DNA of 41,475 nucleotides from Erysipelotrichaceae bacterium (GCA_017431825.1 JAFRKI010000008.1:1-41475); one strand, 5' to 3'. Shown: positions 1 to 7,849, numbered from the stretch's first letter. A program made the numbers and translations. The notes: a model not told the origin generated them from the sequence alone.

Positions 1-770
1 AGCGCCATATCCGCCGTCCTGTTCCAGTCCTGCCTTGCGGTATTATCCGCCTCGATCTCCGCCGCCTTCGGGTTGTTCTTCCCGACCTTCTTTGTGGGGA
101 GGTAGACGCTGTTCGGGTCAAATACCTTTAGCTGCCGTTCCGGGTCATGGATGTGCCGGTTGATGAGGGCGGTGTAGAACTGCTTGGCCTCATCCAGAAA
201 CAGCTCATTCTTGAATACCTCGTCCTTTGCTGCGAACAGGTGGCTTTCGTAGGTCTCGCCTTTCTTGATGACGATACAGCCCTCCCGGATTTGACCGTCC
301 TCCCCGGTGATCTCCTTCTTCGTACGTACCCTCTTGCCGGTTTCATCATAGAACACGCTGCGGGTGGCGATCTTAATATCCGGCTCCGGCAATAAGCGCC
401 GCTCGGAAAAGATAAGATGGATATGATAGTTCTTCCTTGTCTTGTTGTGGTGGAGTGCCGAGACGCATTCTACATCATACCGTTTCCTTAATTGCTCCGT
501 GAAGTCCGCCAATACCTGCTGGGGATCAAACTGCGTGTATTCCTCCGGCAGGGCGATGATCAGCTCCCGTGCCTCGATACATTTTCCCTCCGTCCCATAG
601 CGTTTGAATTCCTCCTGACACTCCTTAGCCAGGTCGTTCCAGAAGGTCATATCTTCCCTTGTAGAGAAGGTGGCGTACAGGTATTCCTGCCGCTTGGGGT
701 CTGAGATATAGGATATTCTTCCCTTGACGTTGGACAGCTTCGACATCTGGATAAAGCTGTGCCGTGCCAT
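1..770 (-). CDS. MobA/MobL-family relaxase, C-terminus outside window
   Basis: Conjugative relaxase expected to nick oriT and pilot the single strand during transfer. The visible 256 residues are the N-terminal catalytic part: it opens with MARHSFIQMSKLSNVKGRIS, and a histidine cluster HHNKTRKNYHIH (H107, H108, H116, H118) matches the metal-binding HUH-type signature of the MobA/MobL (MOBQ-like) family. The start is fixed by a GGAGGTG ribosome-binding site 4 bases upstream of ATG at 770. The gene is open at base 1, so the C-terminal part is outside the window. It lies downstream of a palindrome-rich leader that probably contains its oriT, and of the xis-like gene on the same strand. Family confident; whether the element is self-transmissible or only mobilizable cannot be seen. 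Confidence 0.9.
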   Translation of the reverse strand, partial: MARHSFIQMSKLSNVKGRISYISDPKRQEYLYATFSTREDMTFWNDLAKECQEEFKRYGTEGKCIEARELIIALPEEYTQFDPQQVLADFTEQLRKRYDVECVSALHHNKTRKNYHIHLIFSERRLLPEPDIKIATRSVFYDETGKRVRTKKEITGEDGQIREGCIVIKKGETYESHLFAAKDEVFKNELFLDEAKQFYTALINRHIHDPERQLKVFDPNSVYLPTKKVGKNNPKAAEIEADNTARQDWNRTADMA

Positions 771-820
771 CGTTCACCTCCGTTCTTTCGTACTTCGTCT
801 CCCGTCCTCGTCCCCCGTAT

Positions 821-850
821 GTTGTCACGCCGCCGCAGCGGTGTGACAAC
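821..850. repeat. Inverted repeat in the mobA leader
   Basis: GTTGTCACGCCGC and GCGGTGTGACAAC form a 13-bp stem with one G-T wobble and the 4-base loop CGCA. It lies 50 bases upstream of the relaxase start, so it is either part of the transfer origin or a relaxase-operator hairpin. Confidence 0.6.
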
Positions 851-928
851 ACCGGAAAGCGCCGGGCGGTTTCCGGCTGCGCCTCTGTCCTTCGACGCCG
901 GGACAGAGACGCAGGCCCTCCGCAGGAG

Positions 929-978
929 CGAAATGCCCCTTGTACAAATCGCCAGATTTGTGCGAGGGGTGTATTTCG
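929..978. other. Candidate oriT palindrome
   Basis: A long imperfect inverted repeat: the left arm CGAAATGCCCCTTGTACAAA faces a right arm whose reverse complement is CGAAATACACCCCTCGCACA (plus AATC on both sides), with a 4-base centre. It occupies the gap between the relaxase and the xis-like gene, the usual place of oriT in mobilizable elements of this kind. The nick site cannot be assigned from sequence alone. Confidence 0.55.
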
Positions 979-1018
979 CTCTCAAACGGCGAGGCCTTTT
1001 TCCTGCTGTGTCCATCCC

Positions 1019-1234
1019 TTAGCGCACCTCCCGGACGTCTGCCTGATTGAGCAGGTTTCTCCCCTGATTGACTGTCATGAAGTTCTCCAGAGCATCCCTT
1101 CGGATGATCGTCTTTCGGCCCACTTTGAGTACGGGGAGCTTCCCCCAGTCCACCAGCTTCCGCATGGTATTCCGCCCGATCCCCGTAATTTCGGCAGCTT
1201 CGTCGATGGTCAGTCCCATTTTGGCGTCTCTCAT
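1019..1234 (-). CDS. xis: Excisionase-like helix-turn-helix protein
   Basis: 71-residue DNA-binding protein of the excisionase/MerR-like winged-helix family, expected to steer the integrase towards excision. The core reads GLTIDEAAEITGIGRNTMRK, then LPVLKVGRKTIIRRDALENF, the classical helix-turn-helix plus wing of Tn916-type Xis proteins. I chose the ATG at 1234 because GGAGGTG lies 5 bases upstream, although the reading frame stays open much further. It is expressed from a near-perfect promoter at 1284-1312 and lies upstream of oriT and the relaxase on the same strand, so one transcript may carry both. It could instead be a small regulator of the transfer genes. Confidence 0.8.
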   Translation of the reverse strand: MRDAKMGLTIDEAAEITGIGRNTMRKLVDWGKLPVLKVGRKTIIRRDALENFMTVNQGRNLLNQADVREVR

Positions 1235-1265
1235 GTTATCACCTCCATTCGACAAATACTCGTTT

Positions 1266-1369
1266 TGCAACCTTTGCTCTGCCATTATACTTATTTCGCC
1301 TCTGTTTGTCAACTCATTCTGCAACCTATTAAGAAATATTTTTGAAAATATACGCAAAATGGGGTTGCA
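1266..1369. promoter_or_regulatory. Repeated TGCAACC operator half-sites between xis and repressor
   Basis: TGCAACC occurs at 1266-1272 and 1320-1326, and its inverse GGTTGCA at 1363-1369. The copies bracket both divergent promoters, as expected for operators of the adjacent XRE repressor. Binding is inferred, not shown. Confidence 0.5.
1284..1312 (-). promoter_or_regulatory. Sigma-A promoter of the xis-relaxase transcript
   Basis: On the minus strand TTGACA (1312-1307) and TATAAT (1289-1284) are separated by exactly 17 bases, a perfect consensus housekeeping promoter reading toward xis. Such a strong promoter next to a repressor gene suggests that it is normally held off. Confidence 0.85.
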
Positions 1370-1393
1370 AACTGAGCAGGCGTGTGTTATACT
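1365..1393 (+). promoter_or_regulatory. Promoter of the XRE repressor gene
   Basis: TTGCAA (1365-1370), a 17-base spacer and TATACT (1388-1393). The -35 box overlaps the inverted GGTTGCA half-site, which would allow autoregulation. Confidence 0.7.
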
Positions 1394-1417
1394 TGCATTC
1401 GTTAGGAGGTGAATACC

Positions 1418-2071
1418 TTGAAGACAAAAGAAATGTTCAGCCCGAAACAGGTCGGAGAACGGATCAAGGAGCGCCGGACAGAGCTGGGGCTCTCGATGCC
1501 GGAGCTGGGAAAGCGGATCGGCGTCAACAAATCCACCATCCAGAGATATGAAGCGGATGGGGTCGATCCGAAACGCACCATGATCATCAACGGTCTGGCG
1601 GAAGCACTTCTCACCACGCCCGAATGGCTGACGGGGCTTTCCGATGAAAAGGAATACAGCATCTATACCGTCTGCCAGTTGGATTTGGAGAAGCACATCA
1701 AGGGCTATCTGGAAGCGGTAACGAACACCGTAAACGGAGAACCGCACCAGCAGCTTTTGACCACCTTCCTCGGCCAGATCGTAGACCTCTACACCATCCT
1801 CACCAAGTATTGGGCGGTGTCCATGAAGAAGGTCGATGAAGTGGCGGAGGACGAAGGGCTGAAAGAGTCCATCGGCAAATATGCGATCCATATCGGCTCC
1901 ATCACCGAGCAGGTCTACCAGAAGGAGATAGAGGTCCCGATAGAGGATATGAAGCGATACCTGGACGGCATCCTGCATCTGTACGATGAAGGCCGGACAA
2001 AGGTATCTATCCCGGAGCTATTCGGGATCGTCGATCAGGCGAAGCAGAAGCTGATCGAAAAAGGTACATAA
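1418..2071 (+). CDS. XRE-family repressor of the mobile element
   Basis: Helix-turn-helix regulator, 217 residues. The N-terminal domain (about residues 8-65) reads VGERIKERRTELGLSMPELG, then KRIGVNKSTIQRYEADGV, a typical Cro/CI-type fold. The remaining 150 residues are acidic, helical and not recognised. I take TTG at 1418 as the start because AGGAGGT at 1404-1410 is 7 bases upstream; the in-frame GTG at 1409 overlaps that site. The gene diverges from xis and shares the operator-bearing gap, so it probably keeps excision and transfer genes off in the integrated state. The C-terminal part may sense the inducing signal or dimerise. Confidence 0.85.
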   Translation: MKTKEMFSPKQVGERIKERRTELGLSMPELGKRIGVNKSTIQRYEADGVDPKRTMIINGLAEALLTTPEWLTGLSDEKEYSIYTVCQLDLEKHIKGYLEAVTNTVNGEPHQQLLTTFLGQIVDLYTILTKYWAVSMKKVDEVAEDEGLKESIGKYAIHIGSITEQVYQKEIEVPIEDMKRYLDGILHLYDEGRTKVSIPELFGIVDQAKQKLIEKGT

Positions 2072-2074
2072 GTA

Positions 2075-2178
2075 CCGTGGCACCTTGAAATACGAATACG
2101 GGAACGAAAAAAGCCGGTCATAAAGACCGGCGGATATGGTAACACGCACACCATATGTCACAGACCCGATTGCCACGG
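2075..2178. repeat. Inverted repeat CCGTGGCA/TGCCACGG upstream of int
   Basis: CCGTGGCA at 2075-2082 is inverted at 2171-2178 just before the integrase start. It may be an arm-type or regulatory site, or chance. Confidence 0.3.
2107..2131 (-). terminator. Leftward intrinsic terminator between repressor and integrase
   Basis: GCCGGTC and GACCGGC form a 7-bp stem with a 5-base loop. The six A residues at 2107-2112 become the U-tract on the minus strand, so it stops transcripts running leftward, antisense to the two flanking genes. Confidence 0.6.
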
Positions 2179-2202
2179 ATACGGAAAGGAGAATCACGAT
2201 CT

Positions 2203-3501
2203 ATGGCAAAAGGATCTGTCAGAAAGAAAGGCAAAAAGTGGTACTACCGCTTCTACGTTGAAGACGAGAGCGGGAATCTGGTGCAGAAGGAATGCGCCGG
2301 GACGGAAAGCAAGTCCGAGACGGAAGCTCTGCTCCGCAAGGCGATGGAGGACTACGAGGCAAAGAAGTTCGTTGCCCGGTCCGAAAACGTCACGGTGGGC
2401 GGCTTGCTGGATATGTGGGTGGAAGAAGAACTGAAACCCGGCAGCCTTGCAAACGGTACGGTGTCCCTCTATCAAAGCACCATCGAGAGGATCAAGCAGT
2501 ATCCCATCGGAGACCGGAAGCTGAAAACGGTCACGCCGGAACACCTGCAGACGTTCTTCGATCTGCTGGCCTTCGGAGGTAAAAAACCGGATGGCTCGGA
2601 GGCAAAACCGTTGGCATCCAACTCGATCCGTCCATACTCGGCGGTGATGCAGGCGGCATTCCGGTTTGCGGTCTTCCCCAAGCGGCTGCTGACCTTCAAC
2701 CCGATGCAGTATATCAAGATCAGACACAAGCAGGAAACCTATGAGCTGTTCAATGAGGACAACGAGGATGGGCTGACCGTCCCCACGATCTCCTACGAGC
2801 AGTTCAAGGCACTGACGGACTATCTCAAAAAGAAAGAAAATCCTGCCCTGCTGCCCGTCCAGATAGCATACTACACCGGGCTTCGGATCGGCGAGGTCTG
2901 CGCCCTCACATGGCAGGACATCGACCTGGGGGAGCAGACTATCACGGTGCGGCGCAGTATGCGCTACAACGAGATAAGGCACAAGACTGAAGTCGGCACC
3001 ACTAAGCGGAGCAAAATCCGCACAGTGGACTTCTGCGACACGCTGGCAGCGATCCTTAAGGCGGCCAAGACTGAGCAGCACAAAAACCGCTTCAAGTACG
3101 GCGAGCTCTACAGCCTGAACTACTACAAGCAGGTACAGGAGAAGGGCCGCAGCTACTATGAGCTTTACAATCTGCAAAGGTCGGAGGAAGTGCCGGAGGA
3201 CTACCGGGAGATCGACCTCGTATGTCTCCGCCCGGATGGGTGTTATGAATCTTCCAGCACGGTCGGGATCGCCTGTCGGACAGCCTCAAAGAGGATACCG
3301 GGGCTTGAGGGCTTCCACTTCCACCAGCTTCGCCACACGTTCACGAGTAATCTGCTCTCCAACGGGGCAGCGCCGAAGGACGTACAGGAGCTTTTGGGAC
3401 ACGCCGACGTCAGTACCACCATGAACATCTACGCTCACTCGACAAGGGAAGCAAAACGCTCCTCGGCCCGCCTGCTGGATAAGGTAGTAGGCGGCAACTG
3501 A
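2203..3501 (+). CDS. int: Tyrosine recombinase / integrase of the element
   Basis: Site-specific recombinase that integrates and excises the element; 432 residues. The N-terminal arm-binding part reads [20 protein letters not shown]. It is followed by a SAM-like core-binding domain (about 60-170) and the catalytic domain. Catalytic residues are visible: Arg228 in [11 protein letters not shown], His374 and Arg377 in HQLRHTF, His400 in LLGHADV and the nucleophile Tyr410 in MNIYAH. The length and domain order match Tn916/Tn1549-type integrases. The ATG at 2203 has AAGGAGA upstream; a longer in-frame start at 2155 lacks a binding site. As usual for such elements, int is the last gene before the chromosome junction. 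Confidence 0.95.
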   Translation: MAKGSVRKKGKKWYYRFYVEDESGNLVQKECAGTESKSETEALLRKAMEDYEAKKFVARSENVTVGGLLDMWVEEELKPGSLANGTVSLYQSTIERIKQYPIGDRKLKTVTPEHLQTFFDLLAFGGKKPDGSEAKPLASNSIRPYSAVMQAAFRFAVFPKRLLTFNPMQYIKIRHKQETYELFNEDNEDGLTVPTISYEQFKALTDYLKKKENPALLPVQIAYYTGLRIGEVCALTWQDIDLGEQTITVRRSMRYNEIRHKTEVGTTKRSKIRTVDFCDTLAAILKAAKTEQHKNRFKYGELYSLNYYKQVQEKGRSYYELYNLQRSEEVPEDYREIDLVCLRPDGCYESSSTVGIACRTASKRIPGLEGFHFHQLRHTFTSNLLSNGAAPKDVQELLGHADVSTTMNIYAHSTREAKRSSARLLDKVVGGN

Positions 3502-3502
3502 T

Positions 3503-3550
3503 AAAAAATTTTCCCTTGTTTTGCCCCACAAGGGCAAAAACAAGGGAAAA
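3503..3550 (-). terminator. Long hairpin after int, terminator in the leftward direction
   Basis: TTTTCCCTTGTTTTGCCC at 3509-3526 pairs with GGGCAAAAACAAGGGAAAA at 3532-3550 with one extra base. The A-run at 3503-3508 gives a U-tract on the minus strand. It stops leftward transcripts entering int from the chromosome, and may also end int transcription. Confidence 0.6.
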
Positions 3551-3640
3551 CGGAGCTTTTTATGGAATCAGACCTGCGAAAAATGCAGGAAAATCAATAG
3601 ATTTCAGAGATTTGGATAGATAAATTTGAATTTGTGGAGG
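3551..3640. other. Probable attachment-site region (element/chromosome junction)
   Basis: G+C content drops abruptly after the integrase hairpin. This stretch includes a small hairpin CCTGC-gaaaaat-GCAGG and AT-rich sequence, then the ribosome-binding site of the first chromosomal gene. The other end of the element is outside the window, so the direct repeat that would define att cannot be seen. Confidence 0.4.
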
Positions 3641-3649
3641 AGAACGATT

Positions 3650-4417
3650 ATGGGAATCATAAAAAACAACATCCCTATTCTGGAATATGATAACGATCCA
3701 AAGGCCGTAATTATGTCAGACCACGAGCATATACAGATGATTCTTCCTAAGAAAGCAGTATTTGCCTTTCTCCGTGAGGACGTAGATCGGTATGCTGCAG
3801 AGCATCAAGCGAGAATTGTATCTTATTTTATTTCAGCAACGAAGAGATACCCTGTATATATTCTTAATGTAAACGATCTGGAAATCTGTCTTGTACAAGC
3901 GCCTGTAGGTGCATCTGCTGCAACACAAATATTGGACTGGTTGATTGCTTATGGCGTACGGGAGATTATAAGCTGTGGTTCATGCGGCGTGTTGATGTCA
4001 ATGGATGAAAACGTATTTCTGATTCCAAGCAAAGCGCTGAGAGATGAAGGGACTTCCTACCATTACCTTCCACCTTCGCGATTTGTTGAGATATCGAAAA
4101 CGGCACGTTCTGCCATTGAGAAAACACTGAGAGAACATCATTTGCATTATGAAGAAGTTACCACATGGTCGACAGATGGTTTCTTCCGAGAAACAAAGGA
4201 AAAAGTTGAATACCGAAAAAGTGAAGGCTGTGCAGTAGTGGAAATGGAGTGTTCTGCATTGGCGGCTTGCGCACAAATGAGAAATGCAATCTGGGGTGAA
4301 TTACTGTTTACAGCCGACACCCTTGCAGATGCCGAACACTATGATGAACGGGATTGGGGCGAAGATTCTGCAGAATATGCCCTCCAGCTTTGTATTGAAG
4401 CAGTCCTTAATTTATAA
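3650..4417 (+). CDS. Nucleoside phosphorylase (uridine/purine phosphorylase family)
   Basis: Cytosolic enzyme of the PNP/UDP phosphorylase superfamily (phosphorolysis of nucleosides to base and ribose-1-phosphate), 255 residues. Visible family features are the QAPVGASAATQILDWLIAYG stretch, the GSCGVL motif that forms part of the active site, and the C-terminal VVEMECSALAACAQ segment (the Glu-Met-Glu ribose-binding motif). The substrate base cannot be assigned. The ATG at 3650 follows GGAGG by about 9 bases. It is the first chromosomal gene beside the integrated element and heads a close-packed run with a Nudix hydrolase, a histidine phosphatase and a GNAT protein. Confidence 0.85.
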   Translation: MGIIKNNIPILEYDNDPKAVIMSDHEHIQMILPKKAVFAFLREDVDRYAAEHQARIVSYFISATKRYPVYILNVNDLEICLVQAPVGASAATQILDWLIAYGVREIISCGSCGVLMSMDENVFLIPSKALRDEGTSYHYLPPSRFVEISKTARSAIEKTLREHHLHYEEVTTWSTDGFFRETKEKVEYRKSEGCAVVEMECSALAACAQMRNAIWGELLFTADTLADAEHYDERDWGEDSAEYALQLCIEAVLNL

Positions 4418-4445
4418 ATTCCAATTTGACGAGGACAGAACAGAA

Positions 4446-4949
4446 ATGACTAAAATTGAAATACTCGGTGCGAATCGCTTTGAAACTTATACCAGGACCA
4501 GGGCAGCAAGCAGAGCCGTCATCGTGCGGGACGGAATGATCCTTCTCATTCATGAAGCCGGTTCAGACTTGTGGATCGTTCCCGGCGGAGGAATCGAAGA
4601 AGATGAAACACCGGAGAAATGCTGTGTTCGGGAAGCAGAGGAAGAAACGGGAGAACTTGTTCTGCCGTTGCAGGAGTTTACCACTCTGTTCGAATACTAT
4701 GAAGAATACTGCTATATCACCCATTATTTCAAATGCGAGGTGATAGGCTCTGGTCAGACGCATCTTACAGAAGCAGAAGTCCGCCGTGGTGCTGAACCAA
4801 AATGGATCCCGCTTCCGGAAGCTATGGATATCTTTTCCCGTCATCAGTCGTACGCGGATGTCAGCGAAGAAAAACGCGGGATCTACTTACGGGAATACAC
4901 CGCCCTTCAGGAGTATCTTAAAACCCAATCGCAGAACACATGTTTATAA
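4446..4949 (+). CDS. Nudix hydrolase
   Basis: 167-residue hydrolase of nucleoside-diphosphate-linked compounds. The Nudix box is complete: GGGIEEDETPEKCCVREAEE followed by ETGEL (GX5EX7REXXEEXG), preceded by WIVPGGG. Strand-forming sequence AVIVRDGMILLIHEAGSDLW lies before it. The substrate is unknown; the neighbours (nucleoside phosphorylase, histidine phosphatase) suggest nucleotide or phosphosugar housekeeping. The start is only weakly defined by a GAGGA about 13 bases upstream. It sits 28 bases behind the phosphorylase stop, so probably in the same transcript. Confidence 0.85.
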   Translation: MTKIEILGANRFETYTRTRAASRAVIVRDGMILLIHEAGSDLWIVPGGGIEEDETPEKCCVREAEEETGELVLPLQEFTTLFEYYEEYCYITHYFKCEVIGSGQTHLTEAEVRRGAEPKWIPLPEAMDIFSRHQSYADVSEEKRGIYLREYTALQEYLKTQSQNTCL

Positions 4950-4989
4950 TAAATACAAGTTTGTAAGGATAAAAAGGAACGAGTTACAG

Positions 4990-5598
4990 ATGAAACATAT
5001 TATCACAGTCCAGCATACGCAGTCTGTTCACCACACCAACGGTATGGTCGGCTCCTGGACAGACTGGAATCTGACAGAACTGGGAAAGAAGCAGGCGGAC
5101 AGCATCGGAAAGAAACTGAAAGAGGAACTTGCGGACAAGGAAGTGGTTTTGTATTCATCAGACCTGAAGCGTGCCAGGCAGACAGCGGAGGAAATCGCAA
5201 AATACCTGGGAACAGAGCCGATCCTCAGACAGGAACTCAGAGAAAGAAATCTCGGAAAGTGCTGCGGCAAGTCTGTCCAATGGCTTCGTGAAAACATGGA
5301 GCATCCCGAAAAGACCGTTGACGACAGACTGTTTTCTGATGGGGAGAGCCGGAGAGATGCCTGGAAACGTCTTCTGCCTTTTTACGAAGAAGTATTGGCA
5401 AGCAACGCAGGAAAAATCATCATCGTCTCGCACGGTGACCTTCTCAGTATCTGGAACACCATGTTTATGGAACTCCCTGTTGAATCCTGTTATCAGGTCG
5501 ATATCCATGGTCAGGCCGGAGGAGTATCTCATATGATCATAGATGATGACGGGAAACACCGGGTAAGACATTTAAGTGATATGTCTTACATTCTGTAG
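4990..5598 (+). CDS. Histidine phosphatase family protein
   Basis: Phosphoglycerate-mutase-like phosphatase, 202 residues. The usual N-terminal RHG is QHT here (Gln8-His9-Thr10), followed by SVHHTNGMVGSWTDWNLTEL. The rest of the family pattern is intact: SSDLKRARQTAE, an acidic mid-region and the second catalytic His in IIIVSHGDLLSIW. The phosphohistidine intermediate should therefore form on His9, but loss of the RHG arginine may change phosphate binding or specificity. Substrate unknown. It lies 40 bases after the Nudix gene. Confidence 0.8.
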   Translation: MKHIITVQHTQSVHHTNGMVGSWTDWNLTELGKKQADSIGKKLKEELADKEVVLYSSDLKRARQTAEEIAKYLGTEPILRQELRERNLGKCCGKSVQWLRENMEHPEKTVDDRLFSDGESRRDAWKRLLPFYEEVLASNAGKIIIVSHGDLLSIWNTMFMELPVESCYQVDIHGQAGGVSHMIIDDDGKHRVRHLSDMSYIL

Positions 5599-5642
5599 AT
5601 AACGGAAGAAACAGAAAAAACGAAATCAGCAAGGAAAGAAAA

Positions 5643-6497
5643 ATGCTGCTTGAATGTTCAAAAACAGAATTTGGAAAATACGCTGATCTTGCATATGATC
5701 TGGCTTTGGACCGGTCAAAGTCCGGTTATCCTACCTACTGTGACGGGATCAAGACCAAAGACATGTTTATGGAGCGCTTGCTGAAGGCCTTTGAACGGGA
5801 ATGCGAACAGATACTTCTTTTTGAACTTGAAGGCGAAGTTCAGGGACTGATTCATTATTACTGGATCAAAGAAGACCGTTATCTGCAGACGAATGTTTTC
5901 AACATCAATAAAGCGACGGAACAGGCGTTATCGGAGTTTCTGGTCTATGTCAGTGAGCGTTTCAAAGGGTATGAACTGTTCATGGGGTTTCCCGCCGACA
6001 ATAAGACGGCAGTTGATTATCTTTCTGCGCAGGGTTTTGATTGTATCGAGAACGACTATAACAACACCGCTTACCTTGACGGACTGGAGAAAGAAACGGA
6101 CAGCGACCTGACACGGATCGGCAGAGACAACTTCACATGTTTTCGGAGACTTCACGAGCAGATCGAAGGTGACATGTACTGGAACAGCGAAAGGATATAT
6201 GAAGATCTGGATAACTGGACCGTTCTTGTGAAGGAAAAAGAAGGCAAAGCACAGGGAGCAGTCTATTACAGGAACGTCGATGACGAATGGTATGAGATCT
6301 TCGGAACAGATACAGACAATCAGGAGTTCGCACCGGAACTGTTTAAGGAACTGCTGACCGGAGCACTAAGCGACATAAAACACCGAAAAGGAAAAGTGGT
6401 GACTTTCTTCTGTGATGAAGAATATGAGGAAGTAACACTTGAATGCGGATTTAAATGTATGGGGAATTATCTCTGCTACAAGATCTGCCTGGATTAA
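5643..6497 (+). CDS. Double GNAT-fold acetyltransferase-like protein
   Basis: 284 residues that look like two GNAT halves in tandem. The N-terminal half (about 1-145) runs to KTAVDYLSAQGFDCIENDY, the usual end strand of a GNAT fold. The second half (about 155-284) ends with VTLECGFKCMGNYLCYKI, which repeats the pattern. The acetyl-CoA loop is not convincing in either half, so one may be degenerate. A purine-rich AAGGAAAG lies upstream of the ATG. It is the last gene of the run that starts with the nucleoside phosphorylase and is followed by a terminator. Substrate not predictable. Confidence 0.65.
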   Translation: MLLECSKTEFGKYADLAYDLALDRSKSGYPTYCDGIKTKDMFMERLLKAFERECEQILLFELEGEVQGLIHYYWIKEDRYLQTNVFNINKATEQALSEFLVYVSERFKGYELFMGFPADNKTAVDYLSAQGFDCIENDYNNTAYLDGLEKETDSDLTRIGRDNFTCFRRLHEQIEGDMYWNSERIYEDLDNWTVLVKEKEGKAQGAVYYRNVDDEWYEIFGTDTDNQEFAPELFKELLTGALSDIKHRKGKVVTFFCDEEYEEVTLECGFKCMGNYLCYKICLD

Positions 6498-6540
6498 GAG
6501 CTTTCAGGTTCTGAAGCAAAGAGGCGTCATTCAGTCGATA

Positions 6541-6566
6541 AACAGGACCGCAAGGTTCCTGTTTTG
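6541..6566 (+). terminator. Terminator fused to the next gene's -10 box
   Basis: AACAGGACC-gcaa-GGTTCCTGTT with a single bulged T, then TTTG. The U-tract runs straight into TATAAT at 6567. The same hairpin sequence recurs at 18,572 and 25,053. Confidence 0.75.
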
Positions 6567-6572
6567 TATAAT
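6567..6572 (+). promoter_or_regulatory. -10 box of the PP2C gene
   Basis: TATAAT directly after a terminator U-tract, about 37 bases upstream of the PP2C start. The -35 position falls inside the hairpin and has no TTGACA-like sequence. Confidence 0.6.
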
Positions 6573-6609
6573 GAAGGCATAGACAAACCGATGTTTAAAG
6601 GAGGCACCT

Positions 6610-7368
6610 ATGAGATTTACAGTTTCATATTGTTCACAGCACGGGAAAAACAAACAGGAATGCGAAGATTCCGCGCTGATCGGACATGATGTTATCAATG
6701 AAAAAGAAGGAACAGCAGAGCTGCAGTCGCCTTGCTGCATATGTCTTTGCGACGGAGTCGGCGGATATGCCGGCGGACAGGAAGCCTCCTTGTTCGTTAC
6801 TAAAGAGCTGAGTACTGCCGATGTTCCGCATAGCATTACGGACATCAGGGCGCTCTTTACCGATGTTAACAGCAGATTGAACGAGCGGGCTCAAATGACG
6901 ACAGATCATAAAAGAATGAGCACAACGGCAACGGCGCTGTTTCTTTCCGATGATTCTGTCTATGTGGCTCATGTCGGCAATACAAGGCTTTACACAAAAC
7001 ATGACGCATCCATTTCCCAGCTCACGAAAGATCAGACACTTTATCAGTGGTTTACGGATCACGGTCTCAGAGTATTTGCCAACGAGCGTAACAGAGACGT
7101 CATATACGGCGGCATGGGAGGCGGCAGACCGAAAGGGATGAAACCCCTGGCGGTTGAGCAGCTGTCTGAAAGCCTGCTTTCTTCGATCTTCCTACTGACA
7201 TCGGATGGTGTCCATGAATCACTTTCGCAGGATGAGATAAAGGAGATACTCAATAACGATGCATCCATGCTGGATAAGGCAAAGATGCTGTGTTCCGCTG
7301 CACTGGATCATGGTTCTGTAGACGACAGATCAGTTATTATCGTTTGTCCGGAAGACGACCCCAAATAA
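6610..7368 (+). CDS. PP2C-family serine/threonine protein phosphatase
   Basis: 252-residue metal-dependent protein phosphatase. The PPM/PP2C motifs are in order: an N-terminal acidic metal site (CEDSALI), LCDGVGGYAGGQEAS, TTATALFL, VYVAHVGNTRLY, LLTSDGVHESL and the C-terminal DDRSVIIV. No transmembrane or sensor domain is attached. It should dephosphorylate Ser/Thr-phosphorylated proteins, yet no Hanks-type kinase gene is in the window. Strong AAAGGAGG ribosome-binding site and its own -10 box. Two unknown proteins and two enzyme-like proteins follow on the same strand, possibly one transcript. Confidence 0.9.
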   Translation: MRFTVSYCSQHGKNKQECEDSALIGHDVINEKEGTAELQSPCCICLCDGVGGYAGGQEASLFVTKELSTADVPHSITDIRALFTDVNSRLNERAQMTTDHKRMSTTATALFLSDDSVYVAHVGNTRLYTKHDASISQLTKDQTLYQWFTDHGLRVFANERNRDVIYGGMGGGRPKGMKPLAVEQLSESLLSSIFLLTSDGVHESLSQDEIKEILNNDASMLDKAKMLCSAALDHGSVDDRSVIIVCPEDDPK

Positions 7369-7420
7369 AAACAGCCGCATTTATCGGAAGCATTAATACT
7401 GAACGAAACCGGAGAGATCT

Positions 7421-7849
7421 ATGACAGAAGACAACAAAAACAAAATAAGAGTCGCTACCCGTAACGACTGGAGAATAGAACCTATGCCGGAACAGCACGA
7501 GACTTTCGTGCTTGACAGATCCTTTACGAACGAAGAAATGGATGTGCTCCACCTTGGCAATATTCCTAAGGAAATGGAAGATAAGTGGTTCTGGTATATG
7601 GAAGGAACGACTCTTTGGGCACACCGCAGCTGGACAGGATTCTGCATTTACCGAATAGACCTTAAGGAAGACGGCAAGCATGTCGTTACGGTCAACCGCG
7701 ATCCTGAGCAGTACAGATGCACCAGCATCGAAGAAGACGTCAGGTCCTTAAACATGCTTCTGGACTATTGGACAAGAACACCTTATGATCACTATAATGA
7801 GTGGCTTTCGGAAACATACGATACTTTGAAGAAAGCAGATAAGGCATGA
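7421..7849 (+). CDS. Conserved hypothetical protein (WFWYMEG motif)
   Basis: 142-residue cytosolic protein without signal peptide or membrane segment. Conserved-looking core: DKWFWYMEGTTLWAHRSWTG, followed by FCIYRIDLKEDG, rich in aromatic residues. I recall this motif from small uncharacterised proteins of Bacillota and cannot name a function. It lies 52 bases after the PP2C gene with GGAGAGATCT before ATG, and 27 bases before the redox-protein gene. Confidence 0.7.
   Translation: MTEDNKNKIRVATRNDWRIEPMPEQHETFVLDRSFTNEEMDVLHLGNIPKEMEDKWFWYMEGTTLWAHRSWTGFCIYRIDLKEDGKHVVTVNRDPEQYRCTSIEEDVRSLNMLLDYWTRTPYDHYNEWLSETYDTLKKADKA

Noticed and set aside
764..1345. 193-codon open frame on the plus strand across the mobA/xis gap
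   Set aside because: It runs antisense through xis and the oriT palindromes, has no ribosome-binding site, and its product is low-complexity Arg/Pro/Ser-rich.
1019..1978. 319-codon minus-strand frame ending at the xis stop
   Set aside because: Only the last 71 codons look like a protein and have a ribosome-binding site; the rest is antisense to the XRE gene.
2155..2202. Longer integrase start at 2155
   Set aside because: The extra residues do not resemble integrase sequence, and the ribosome-binding site belongs to ATG 2203.
2194..3177. 327-codon minus-strand frame opposite int
   Set aside because: Shadow of the integrase on the opposite strand; no ribosome-binding site and no recognisable protein pattern.
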